NCBI GenBank assembly: GCA_964460075.1
Contig: CAYWPC010000005.1
Span: forward strand, 1-64,000
From: JAMBLL01 sp964460075
GTDB lineage: Bacteria; Actinomycetota; Acidimicrobiia; Spongiisociales; UBA5794
Length of the DNA: 64,000 nucleotides
Reading direction: 5' to 3'
Shown here: positions 51,789-59,683 of the stretch, piece by piece
Layout of the letters: each line of letters begins with the position of its first letter
How positions within the stretch are numbered: the stretch's first letter is position 1
The notes under the pieces: generated by a model
Told to the model about the DNA's origin: nothing
The model's input: the letters and a program-made list of their open reading frames with translations, nothing else
The model's database searches: none
Program-made: the position numbers and the translations under genes

Positions 51789-52801
51789 CAAGTTACGAAA
51801 GGGCCGGCGTCAGCCTCGACGCGGCAGATGAGCTCGTCGATCGCATCGCCTGGCGGGTGACGAGCACCTGGGGAGGGAACGTCGTTGGAGGCTTTGGAGG
51901 CTTTGCGGCCGGACTACGGATTCCGCCAGGGTACGAGAACCCCATATTGATGATGTCGACCGACGGCGTCGGAACGAAAGCTGAGCTGGCCCGCCACGCT
52001 GGCCTACTCGAAGGTCTCGGCTACGACGTCGTAGCAATGGTTGCGGACGATCTCGCAGCTGCGGGTGCCCGCCCCATTGCGCTCACCGACTACATCGCCG
52101 TTGGGCACATGGACCTCGACCGCATCGAAACGATCGTGGAGTCGATCACCGACGCGTGCAACGAGTCAGACATCGCGTTGCTCGGAGGAGAAACGGCCGA
52201 GCATCCTGGTGTGATGGGACCCGATCAGTTCGACATGTCAGCTACGGCTCTCGGAATCGTCGAGGCTGGGGACGAAATCGACCCGCAGTCTGTCACCCCA
52301 GGTGATGTCATCGTCGGTGTACAGAGCCCAAACCTACGATCGAACGGCTTCTCACTCGTACGAGCCATTGCAGCCAAACACCTGCCACTCGACGCCCCGT
52401 TCCCAGACACGGACATCCCAACGGCACACGTCCTCCTCGAACCAAGCATCGTCTATGCACCTTCCGTGCTGAACTTGCTCGCAAGAGTTCGCCCTCACGG
52501 TCTCTCCCACATCACCGGTGGAGGGCTCCCAGGCAACGTGATGCGAGTGCTCCCAGACAACACGAGAGCAATAATCGAACGCTCCCGGTGGGAGATACCC
52601 CACGTTTTCAACGTTCTCCAACATCTCGGCGATATCCCGCCAGAAGACATGTTCCGCACCTTCAACATGGGTATCGGCTTCACAGCCATCGTTGCTGAGG
52701 AGGACGTTGATGCGACACGCGCCGCATTCGAGTCAAGCGACCTCGAAGCCGCTGTCATCGGACAGATCATCGAAGGCACCAAGGGCGTGGAGCTCCGATG
52801 A
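51785..52801 (+). CDS. purM: AIR synthase (phosphoribosylformylglycinamidine cyclo-ligase)
   Basis: PurM cyclises FGAM to AIR with ATP. The 338-residue protein has the N-terminal GGFGGFAAG, the STDGVGTKAELA motif (about 59-70), the VADDLAAAGARPIALTDYIAVG segment (key DDLAAxGARP) and GGETAEHPGVM. It ends VELR-stop. It starts at GTG overlapping the purF stop; the upstream open frame is not homologous. The purF-purM pair lies about 14 kb from the other pur genes. Confidence 0.96.
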   Translation: MTSYERAGVSLDAADELVDRIAWRVTSTWGGNVVGGFGGFAAGLRIPPGYENPILMMSTDGVGTKAELARHAGLLEGLGYDVVAMVADDLAAAGARPIALTDYIAVGHMDLDRIETIVESITDACNESDIALLGGETAEHPGVMGPDQFDMSATALGIVEAGDEIDPQSVTPGDVIVGVQSPNLRSNGFSLVRAIAAKHLPLDAPFPDTDIPTAHVLLEPSIVYAPSVLNLLARVRPHGLSHITGGGLPGNVMRVLPDNTRAIIERSRWEIPHVFNVLQHLGDIPPEDMFRTFNMGIGFTAIVAEEDVDATRAAFESSDLEAAVIGQIIEGTKGVELR

Positions 52802-52875
52802 CGTCACAACGACGAGCTACGGGTCGACTGTCAAAGTCCTCGCCCGTGTGGGACACTCCAACCAAGACCTTCTGA
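52798..52875 (+). CDS. Possible 25-residue coupled mini-protein after purM
   Basis: ATG overlaps the purM stop (ATGA) and opens a basic 25-codon frame (MTSQRRATGRLSKSSPVWDT onward) ending TGA at 52873-52875. The overlap geometry is the same as for the neighbouring coupled genes, but there is no homology evidence and the length is near chance. It may be a non-functional reading frame in the purM-DUF4389 gap. Confidence 0.2.
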   Translation: MTSQRRATGRLSKSSPVWDTPTKTF

Positions 52876-52912
52876 TGCACAGACACACGCACCAACGATT
52901 GCCGAGGCGGAA

Positions 52913-53527
52913 ATGACCGACGGATCTTCCCATCCAATCGACTTTAAGGTCCCCGTCGATGACGAGTACCGCAGCAGAGGGCTCGCAGCGCTCGGCTTAG
53001 TCGCGTTTGCCAAGGCTTTTCTGCTGATCCCTCACGTCTTCCTTCTGATCTTGTACGGAATCGTCGTGCAATTCGTGGTGTGGATCGGGTACTGGTACAT
53101 CCTCATCACAGGTGCAAAGCCGTTCTGGATAGAGAACCTCGAGATGATCTTCCTCGAGTGGAGCAGCCGCGTCTTTGCCTGGTTCACGAGTACGACAGAT
53201 GTGTTTCCGACGTACGGAACGGACGAGCACCACCCTGCGCAAGTGACCGTGGAGAAGGCACCCGATCCCCAGAGTCGGGTACTTGCAGTGCTCGGCATTC
53301 TCTTCATTCGCACGGCCCTCGCAATCCCTCATCTCTTCATCTTGGCTTGGTTGACGATCGGTACGCTCTTCCTGGCGTGGTACGGCTACCTAGCAATCCT
53401 TATCAACGGATCGCTGCCTCTGCCGCTTCACTACTATTTCGTTGGCTTTCATCGCTGGTGGGCCCGAACGTGGGGTTGGATAGCAGGGCTCACGGATCAA
53501 TACCCGCCCTTCTCACTCAAACCGTGA
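52913..53527 (+). CDS. DUF4389 membrane protein
   Basis: The 204-residue protein has two similar halves. Each has a hydrophobic pair of helices ending in an aromatic-rich segment: YWYILITGAKPFW (about 60-72) and WYGYLAILINGSLPLPL (about 156-172). This repeat and the WxxRxxAWxxxxTDxxPPF-type ending are typical of DUF4389 proteins, whose function is unknown. It follows the purM region and is convergent with the DUF4349 gene, 16 bases away. Confidence 0.8.
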   Translation: MTDGSSHPIDFKVPVDDEYRSRGLAALGLVAFAKAFLLIPHVFLLILYGIVVQFVVWIGYWYILITGAKPFWIENLEMIFLEWSSRVFAWFTSTTDVFPTYGTDEHHPAQVTVEKAPDPQSRVLAVLGILFIRTALAIPHLFILAWLTIGTLFLAWYGYLAILINGSLPLPLHYYFVGFHRWWARTWGWIAGLTDQYPPFSLKP

Positions 53528-53543
53528 TCACGCATCGGCAGGG

Positions 53544-54512
53544 TCACAGCTCGGCTGGGTCTTCCTTGCGCCGAAGCGACATGAACAGCCTCGTGATGCC
53601 GTAGACGAGCAGTGCGAGAATTCCGATTGGCACGATCACCGCAGTGGCGACGATCATGAAACTCACCGTTGCAAGAAGCACCGCACCTGCCTCATCGAAG
53701 GCCTGTGCAATCACACCGGCGTCGACAGGCACAACCGAAGTGAATGACCCACCCGGAACTTCGGTGAGACCGATCCTCAGCGTCGCAAACTCGGTCCGGC
53801 TATCCAAGTATCGCAATCGTCCCTCAATCCGCTCGACATTCAGGAGCACATCTTGCATTCGAGTCTGAACTGCGACGAGATCCTCGATCGTCGAGGCCTT
53901 CTCGAGGAGCCGTGCATAAAACGCCTCTTGCTCACGCCAGTAGCTAAGGCGACCTTCGAGATCAACATACTCCTCAGTCACGTCCTGGCTCGACAGTGCA
54001 GACGCAATGTTCTCTCCCAGGTTGCCGATGCGCTCAACGGCGTCATCGAAGCGGTCACTCGGGATGCGAATCGCGAACCACCCAACGGCGTATCGCTCCT
54101 CGCCGTTCTCCTCGATACGCGACTCACCTGAGGCGACGTAGCCACCCAGGTCGGCGGCAATCGAACGGATCTGTGCGCTTGCTACGTTGAACGATCCCTG
54201 ATCGATCCGCAACTCGACGCTTCCGTCACGGATCACCCTCGTATCGATCGACTGGTCGTCGATCCTCTTGAACACGACGCCTGTGTCGTCTGCCACAACG
54301 CTGTATGAGCTGTCCTCGTCCGCGTACGACGCGAACTCTGTGGCAACCCCAGCATCGGGGCTCTGCGGCACCTCCGCATAGGCACCGGCCTCGAATCTGT
54401 CTCCTGCGCTTTCATTACTACCAGAGCAGGCAGCCACGATCGCTGCAATCGCCAGTCCCACAACCACCAGCCATACCCTTCGTCGGATCCGTGATGTTTC
54501 TGCTGGCCTCAT
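53544..54512 (-). CDS. DUF4349 lipoprotein
   Basis: The 322-residue protein has an N-terminal membrane/signal segment with a lipobox-like IVAAC (Cys29). A DUF4349 domain (about 90-290) follows, containing VIRDGSVELRID, a coiled-coil LEGRLSYWREQEAFYARLLEKA (about 178-199) and the C-terminal membrane helix (about 280-305). The family is thought to be an extracytoplasmic membrane-anchored domain; its function is unknown. GGAG precedes the ATG. It is a likely Lgt substrate. Confidence 0.82.
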   Translation of the reverse strand: MRPAETSRIRRRVWLVVVGLAIAAIVAACSGSNESAGDRFEAGAYAEVPQSPDAGVATEFASYADEDSSYSVVADDTGVVFKRIDDQSIDTRVIRDGSVELRIDQGSFNVASAQIRSIAADLGGYVASGESRIEENGEERYAVGWFAIRIPSDRFDDAVERIGNLGENIASALSSQDVTEEYVDLEGRLSYWREQEAFYARLLEKASTIEDLVAVQTRMQDVLLNVERIEGRLRYLDSRTEFATLRIGLTEVPGGSFTSVVPVDAGVIAQAFDEAGAVLLATVSFMIVATAVIVPIGILALLVYGITRLFMSLRRKEDPAEL

Positions 54513-54598
54513 GTCTCACTCCGTTCGTTACCGCCCGGCTTCCCAACCGGCTACCGCTACGACGGTCAACGAACCAAGTTCGGTTCCTCACATCCGTC

Positions 54599-54604
54599 TA
54601 CCCT
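54599..54604 (+). promoter_or_regulatory. Leaderless -10 box (TACCCT) for the crotonase gene
   Basis: TACCCT is followed by 6 bases and the ATG at 54611. The gap between the divergent DUF4349 gene and this one is 98 bases and holds nothing else recognised. Confidence 0.55.
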
Positions 54605-54610
54605 CATGAC

Positions 54611-55468
54611 ATGCCTCGCTCGACTATCCCCACATCAGACGTCATCACCGTCGAATTCGTCGGCCACGTTGCCACGGTTTGGCTCGACCGTCCGGACCAG
54701 CGCAACGCTTTCGCCCAAGACTTCTGGGACGATCTGCCAGACATAATGAGCTCCCTCGCACGCGACGATGAGACGCGGGCCATCGTCATCGCTGCGGTGG
54801 GCTCGTCCTTCACCGTCGGTATCGATCTCAAGGCCTTCGGACCAATGTTCATGAGCGGTGGCGCCGCTTCGTCCGACATCGGCCAGCCCGGATCAGATGT
54901 CGGGCGCCGCATGAGGCTGTATCACTCGATCAAGAAACTCCAAGGCGCCTTCACCTCCATAGCGCAATGCCCGAAGCCGGTGATCGCCGCCATCCATGGC
55001 CACTGCATCGGTGCAGGAATCGACCTCATAACAGCCTGTGACATCCGATTCGCAGCATCCGACGCCACGTTCTCCGTTCGCGAGACCCGGATCGCAATGG
55101 TTGCCGATGTGGGGACGATGCAGCGGCTCCCAAAGATCATCAACCCTGGCCACCTCGCTGAGATCGTCTACACAGGGCGAGACTTCGACGCAACAGAGGC
55201 CGAAAACATCGGCTTGGTGACGAGAGTGCTCACCAACGCCGAGGCCACCCAAGCCGAGGCAGCGTCCGTCGCTCGGCAGATCGCAGCGAACTCACCGCTC
55301 GCGGTGCAAGGATCCAAGGCGGTTCTGGCTGCCGAAGAGGGGATGTCTACGGGTGACGCCCTCGACCATGTGGCCCTGTGGAATGCCGCGTTCATCCAGT
55401 CGAACGACGTTCAAGAAGCCGTCACGGCCTTCATCGAGAAGCGTCAACCAGAATTCACAGGAGAGTGA
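54611..55468 (+). CDS. Crotonase, probable delta3,5-delta2,4-dienoyl-CoA isomerase
   Basis: The 285-residue crotonase-fold enzyme has VWLDRPDQRNAF at the CoA site and IHGHCIGAGIDLI at the oxyanion region. Three acidic residues (Asp138, Glu158, Asp166) have exactly the spacing of the catalytic Asp176, Glu196 and Asp204 of rat ECH1. The following VADVGTMQRLPKII strongly resembles ADVGTLQRLPKVI of that enzyme. It would process odd-position double bonds in unsaturated acyl-CoA. The start is the ATG after the leaderless box; the longer open frame is an artefact. No other beta-oxidation gene is adjacent. Confidence 0.85.
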   Translation: MPRSTIPTSDVITVEFVGHVATVWLDRPDQRNAFAQDFWDDLPDIMSSLARDDETRAIVIAAVGSSFTVGIDLKAFGPMFMSGGAASSDIGQPGSDVGRRMRLYHSIKKLQGAFTSIAQCPKPVIAAIHGHCIGAGIDLITACDIRFAASDATFSVRETRIAMVADVGTMQRLPKIINPGHLAEIVYTGRDFDATEAENIGLVTRVLTNAEATQAEAASVARQIAANSPLAVQGSKAVLAAEEGMSTGDALDHVALWNAAFIQSNDVQEAVTAFIEKRQPEFTGE

Positions 55469-55515
55469 CTGCGGCCACCCATCTCGCCGCATGATCTCGC
55501 GCTTGTCTTGCCAGG

Positions 55516-55521
55516 TACCAT
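55516..55521 (+). promoter_or_regulatory. Leaderless -10 box (TACCAT) for the aminotransferase leader
   Basis: TACCAT is followed by 6 bases and the ATG of a 16-codon leader ORF (55528). It may be the promoter of the aminotransferase gene at 55634. Confidence 0.5.
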
Positions 55522-55527
55522 GGGGAC

Positions 55528-55578
55528 ATGAACCGGACACCTCGACACCATCGACGTCATCTCTTCGCAGCGCCGTAG
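55528..55578 (+). CDS. Leaderless 16-residue leader peptide candidate
   Basis: The frame encodes MNRTPRHHRRHLFAAP and stops at TAG 55576-55578, 55 bases before the aminotransferase ATG. His and Arg are over-represented (3 His and 4 Arg in 16). Short leaderless ORFs of this type act as attenuation leaders in some actinobacteria, where ribosome stalling on a repeated codon controls the next gene. The arrangement is clear, but translation and regulation are inferred. Confidence 0.4.
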   Translation: MNRTPRHHRRHLFAAP

Positions 55579-55633
55579 GTGATCCGCGCACGCCTGCAGG
55601 ACAACACATTTTCTACATCAACGGAGAGAAGAG

Positions 55634-56902
55634 ATGACAGATCTTCAGACACGATTCCATGACATCATCGCCCCGGTGATCACGTTCGACTACGAGACGG
55701 AGATCATTGAAGGCAAGGGTAGTTGGGTGACCGGTGCCGACGGCAAGCAGTATCTCGACTTTGCTTGTGGCATCGCAACCACGAACCTCGGCCATCGGCC
55801 AGACGCCGTCGCCGCTGCAGCTTCAGCGCAGCTCAACAAGCTATGGCACGCAGGTGGGGCATTCCTCTACGAACCGATCGTCACCGCAGCCGAGAACATC
55901 GTGGGTATTGCTCCAGAGGGTATCGACAAGGTCCTGTTCATGAACTCTGGTGCAGAAGCAGTCGAGGCGTCGGTAAAGCTCGCCAGGAAGGTCAGCGGCC
56001 GCCAAGGTATCGTCACATTCCGCGGCGGCTTCCACGGTCGCACGATGGGTTCGGTCACCTACACAACGTCGAAGGCGAAGTACCGCCAGGGCTACCACCC
56101 GCTCGTCCCATCCACATTCGTGACACCATTTCCTCACCCGTTTAGCTGGGGCATGAGCCAGGAGGAGGCGAACGCATACGCGTTGCGTGAACTTGAGTTC
56201 AAGTTCAAGTTCGAGGTGACTCCCGGTGAGATCGCGGCATTCCTCGTCGAGCCGATGCAAGGTGAGGGCGGCTACTACCCGGCAAGCCACGAGTTCATCC
56301 ACGCATTGCGCTCCATTGCCGATGAACACGGCATCCTCCTCATCGTCGACGAGGTCCAGACCGGATTTGGTAGGACCGGTGACTGGTTCACGAGCCAGGT
56401 GTACGACCTCAGACCCGACGTTCTCGTCATGGGGAAGGCGATCGCCAACGGTCTACCGTTGTCGGCAGTCGGAGCCTCGGCCGAGATTCTCGAAGCCTGG
56501 CGACCAGGTTCGCACGGCACCACGTTCGGAGGAAATCCGGTGTCCTGTGCAGCCTCGGCAGCCGTCGTGGACGAGCTTCGCGGTGTACTACCAGGCGTCA
56601 ACCGACTGTCGGACTACTCGCTGTCACGTTGGAACGAACTCAAGGAGCAGCACCGAACGATTGGGGACGTACGCGGACTCGGCCTGATGATCGGAATCGA
56701 GTTGGTCACGAAAGGCAACACACCGGATCCCAACGCGTTCGCTGCGATCTCTTCGTACGCATTCGAGGCAGGAATGTTCATCCTGAATTGTGGGCCAGAC
56801 GGGAACGTCATCCGGTTCATCCCGCCACTCAACGTCTCACAGGATGATCTCGACAAAGGTATCGACATCCTCGCAGCGGGAATCGCTTCGTACGAGGGGT
56901 GA
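55634..56902 (+). CDS. gabT: Class III aminotransferase (4-aminobutyrate type)
   Basis: The 422-residue PLP enzyme has GADGKQYLDFACGIATTNLGH, the phosphate-binding FMNSGAEAVEASVKLAR (about 97-113), the glycine-rich FRGGFHGRTMG and the Asp of IVDEVQTGFGRTG. The PLP Lys is in VMGKAIANGLPLSA (about 268). It is closest in pattern to 4-aminobutyrate aminotransferase, but ornithine, acetylornithine and beta-alanine-pyruvate enzymes share these motifs. GGAGAGAAGAG precedes the ATG. A perfect terminator hairpin follows. Confidence 0.87.
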   Translation: MTDLQTRFHDIIAPVITFDYETEIIEGKGSWVTGADGKQYLDFACGIATTNLGHRPDAVAAAASAQLNKLWHAGGAFLYEPIVTAAENIVGIAPEGIDKVLFMNSGAEAVEASVKLARKVSGRQGIVTFRGGFHGRTMGSVTYTTSKAKYRQGYHPLVPSTFVTPFPHPFSWGMSQEEANAYALRELEFKFKFEVTPGEIAAFLVEPMQGEGGYYPASHEFIHALRSIADEHGILLIVDEVQTGFGRTGDWFTSQVYDLRPDVLVMGKAIANGLPLSAVGASAEILEAWRPGSHGTTFGGNPVSCAASAAVVDELRGVLPGVNRLSDYSLSRWNELKEQHRTIGDVRGLGLMIGIELVTKGNTPDPNAFAAISSYAFEAGMFILNCGPDGNVIRFIPPLNVSQDDLDKGIDILAAGIASYEG

Positions 56903-56933
56903 CTCGCCACGTCGATCGACGCGACAATCATGT

Positions 56934-56968
56934 GAAGAAGGGGTGCCCTCTACGGGCACCCCTTCTTC
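56934..56968 (+). terminator. Perfect 15-bp hairpin terminator
   Basis: GAAGAAGGGGTGCCC (56934-56948) pairs fully with 56954-56968 around the loop TCTAC. It lies 32 bases after the aminotransferase stop and also faces the end of the small minus-strand gene at 57014, so it may act in both directions. Confidence 0.85.
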
Positions 56969-57013
56969 ATGCATGAACTTGATTCCTGGGTGGTTCGTAT
57001 CGAGTAGCCGTGC

Positions 57014-57205
57014 CTACTCGTCAGAATTCAGGACGCCGCGTAGACGAGGATATCGCACGGGCCGGTGCGTGTGGCAGAACTCGGCTCGATTGTATTTCGA
57101 GAGCCTCGTATCGCAGTTCGGGCTCTCGCAGGTTCGATCCTCGTCGTAGGTTTTAGGACGGCGGGATCTGCCCTTCGGACGCGATGCCTTGAGGATGTCA
57201 GACAT
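57014..57205 (-). CDS. Small Cys/His zinc-finger-like protein
   Basis: The 63-residue protein has a basic N-terminus (KASRPKGRSRRPKTY) and a CESPNCDTRLSKYNRAEFC-type segment ending CHTH, that is C-x4-C-x12-C-x2-H, a plausible zinc-binding site (residues 26-46). Small actinobacterial proteins with the C-x4-C-x-x-RLSxYN-x4-CxxH pattern are known from genomes; their function is not established. AAAGG precedes the ATG. It lies about 105 bases downstream of lnt on the same strand. Confidence 0.6.
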   Translation of the reverse strand: MSDILKASRPKGRSRRPKTYDEDRTCESPNCDTRLSKYNRAEFCHTHRPVRYPRLRGVLNSDE

Positions 57206-57309
57206 AGGTTTTGTGCCTTTCTACGTTCTATTGATCAGGCACTCCTGCTGGGTGCGTTAGCCGCGGCAAGAGCGCCAAGAGGTTTCGGCATGACGCATTC
57301 TACCCGGAC

Positions 57310-58821
57310 CTATCTGGAATGTGCAAGGCCGGTTCGCGGCTCTCGACGTTCACCACGGACAATGTCACCACCCCTGATACCGGGGAGTGCCAATGCCCCG
57401 AGAGCACCAAGCATTGCAAGGAACGCTAGCCAGTCGCCAAAACGCACCCAGATCGTCTGTCCGTTGGCGTTGAATTGCAAGACTCCATACAACACCGTCT
57501 CATCGAGCAGTTCGGTTCGGTTGGATGTCGCCCCTTCGGCTTTGATGAAGGTGGACTTCCCCGTTATCGAGGCATACGCGGTGTCGAATCCGACTGCCGC
57601 TGCGTTGACGCGTACCATCCCGATGGCCTGATCCGACGCAGCAGAGTCGCCAAAGCTCGACGTGTTCGTCGAAACAGCCATCACCTCCGCGCCTGCGCGG
57701 GCGATCGATCGCATGCTTCGCGCGAACGAGCCCTCGAATGAGATGACCGATCCGAGATTTCCGAACGCTGTTGGGAACACGACAGGTTCAGCACCTCTGA
57801 TCATGTCACGTGGCACCTGGTCGAGTTGGGGTATGAAGTCAAGCAATCCACGCAACGGCACGTACTCACCGAAGGGGACCGGATGTCGCTTCCAATACTC
57901 CCCAACCTTGACGCCTTCAGGGGAGTACAGGACGTTGACATTCAGGAACTCCTCGCTGCTGACCAGCCTCGTTCCTGAGATCAACATGTATGCATCGAGT
58001 CTGCGTGCCTCCTCGATTATCGCCTTTCGGACCTCGTCGTTGCCCTCCGGCTCGTACGGTGTAGCTGTGGAGTTCTCCGGCCAAATCACGAAGTCGACCG
58101 CTCCAGCTGGAATCGATCGTGTCAGTTCGAGGTGGCTCTGGTAAATGCGTTGGTTCTCGTTCTGACATCGGACCATCGGGCATGGAGACGAACCCTGAAC
58201 AATCGCCGTCCTCCACACCTGCGCGCCAGGGGTTGGGGGAAAGAGAAAGCCGGCGATGATGACGAGAATCGTGACCACCGAGGGGTCAACAGCAAGTCTC
58301 CACTCTTTATGCGACTCGATGACGAGAGCGAGACCCACGGCAACACCAACAACAAGCACCGTCCAACCCGATGGACCGATCCATTGCACCGACCCCGACG
58401 CCCCAGGTAAGCCGGCTGCTGGGTAGCCAATATCGCCCCACGGAAACCCACCAAATGGAAACCGTCCACGAACATACTCCATGCCGGCCCATCCCCCGAC
58501 AGCGATAAGCCACCACCGCCACGCAGGCCACAGTCGAAACGTCCAAATTGCAATCGCGTAGACAGCCGTGAACGATCCCATCAGAATCACGAGCGGGAAC
58601 CAGGCCACGACCCCCAGCATCATCAGCCACCAAAGCAACAATCCGAAAAATGTCGCGCCCCATCCAAAACCGAGCATGATCGCCGTCGATGGACGTTCCA
58701 CGGACCGTATTGCAAGAAAGAACGGCACGGGGGCGACGAACGCAAGGGGCGCCCAACCAAGTGGAGGGAACGCTGCCCACATGAGAAGTGAGCTCAGGGC
58801 AACAAGGGCAACAGGCACCAT
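57310..58821 (-). CDS. lnt: Apolipoprotein N-acyltransferase homologue with Cys-to-Ser change
   Basis: The protein (503 residues from ATG 58821) has N-terminal membrane segments and a nitrilase domain. Lnt adds a third acyl chain to lipoproteins using a Glu-Lys-Cys triad. Here Glu249 (IWPENST) and Lys311 (YWKRHPVPFGEYVP) are present, but the nucleophile position in the ICYE/ICFE motif is Ser361 (VISFEGSF; codon TCA, 57739-57741 on the plus strand). The catalytic Cys is therefore missing. The open frame begins upstream inside the divergent gene, but ATG 58821 gives the family N-terminus. It is divergent from the IMPase gene with 70 bases between. Confidence 0.85.
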   Translation of the reverse strand: MVPVALVALSSLLMWAAFPPLGWAPLAFVAPVPFFLAIRSVERPSTAIMLGFGWGATFFGLLLWWLMMLGVVAWFPLVILMGSFTAVYAIAIWTFRLWPAWRWWLIAVGGWAGMEYVRGRFPFGGFPWGDIGYPAAGLPGASGSVQWIGPSGWTVLVVGVAVGLALVIESHKEWRLAVDPSVVTILVIIAGFLFPPTPGAQVWRTAIVQGSSPCPMVRCQNENQRIYQSHLELTRSIPAGAVDFVIWPENSTATPYEPEGNDEVRKAIIEEARRLDAYMLISGTRLVSSEEFLNVNVLYSPEGVKVGEYWKRHPVPFGEYVPLRGLLDFIPQLDQVPRDMIRGAEPVVFPTAFGNLGSVISFEGSFARSMRSIARAGAEVMAVSTNTSSFGDSAASDQAIGMVRVNAAAVGFDTAYASITGKSTFIKAEGATSNRTELLDETVLYGVLQFNANGQTIWVRFGDWLAFLAMLGALGALALPGIRGGDIVRGERREPRTGLAHSR

Positions 58822-58878
58822 GGCGGCAGAGCATAGGCTTCGATCAGCCGTTCCCACCCAGGTGCGCGACGATGCCGA

Positions 58879-58884
58879 TACCAT
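58879..58884 (+). promoter_or_regulatory. Leaderless -10 box (TACCAT) for the IMPase-like gene
   Basis: TACCAT is followed by 7 bases and the ATG at 58892. It lies in the 70-base divergent gap with lnt. Confidence 0.55.
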
Positions 58885-58891
58885 CTGGCTC

Positions 58892-59683
58892 ATGGACGAC
58901 CTACACCTCGCGATCTCGGCTGCACGCGCTGGCGCCAACATCGTGAAAGCTGCATTCGGCAATCCTCACACCGCTCGCTACAAGGGGAAGTTCGATCCCG
59001 TAACAGCGATTGACGAAGCCTCGGAGGCAGCGATCCTCGCGGTTATCCGCAATGCCAGACCCAGCGACGGAGTGATGGCAGAAGAGAGCGGCGGGACCGC
59101 GCACTCTGGGAGGCACTGGATCGTGGACCCGCTAGACGGAACCGTAAACTTTGTCCACGGCTTACCTCACGTATCGGTCTCAGTTGCCCTCTACGATGGC
59201 GATCGCGGGCTGGTCGGTGTCGTATACGACCCACTCAGAGACGAATTGTTCAGCGCGATCGAAGGTGGCGGAGCGCATTGCAACGGCCACAGCATCTCGG
59301 TTTCGACCGTCGGTCACCTCGGCAAGGCGATTGTCGCAACCGGTTTCCCCTACGACCACGACGTGTACGCCGACTCTCTCTCGGTCGTAATACGTGAAAT
59401 GCTGCGTGAGGTCAACGGCATCCGCCGTATGGGATCGGCCGCACTCGATCTCGCCTGGGTTGCGTCAGGTCGCTACGACGCGTATTGGGAACTCGGGATT
59501 GCGCCGTGGGATGGCGCGGCCGGGATCATCCTGGTTCGCGAAGCCGGAGGCGAAGTCACCGATCCACACGGACGGCCGACGACGCCTTCAATGGGACTCG
59601 TAGTCGCCTCGAACACGCTGCTCCACGAGCCGTTCCGACGCATCGTCGAGACTTGGATTCCTCCCCACCTCGTATCCCCGTGA
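58892..59683 (+). CDS. Inositol monophosphatase family phosphatase
   Basis: The 263-residue Mg-dependent phosphatase has the metal-binding EESGG (about 68-72), the signature WIVDPLDGTVNFVHG (about 79-93) and the C-terminal WDGAAGIILVREAGG (about 208-222). These match IMPase/SuhB and related histidinol- or fructose-phosphatases; substrate cannot be fixed. The start follows a leaderless box. Its stop overlaps the GTG of the next gene (GTGA), so the two are coupled. Confidence 0.92.
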   Translation: MDDLHLAISAARAGANIVKAAFGNPHTARYKGKFDPVTAIDEASEAAILAVIRNARPSDGVMAEESGGTAHSGRHWIVDPLDGTVNFVHGLPHVSVSVALYDGDRGLVGVVYDPLRDELFSAIEGGGAHCNGHSISVSTVGHLGKAIVATGFPYDHDVYADSLSVVIREMLREVNGIRRMGSAALDLAWVASGRYDAYWELGIAPWDGAAGIILVREAGGEVTDPHGRPTTPSMGLVVASNTLLHEPFRRIVETWIPPHLVSP

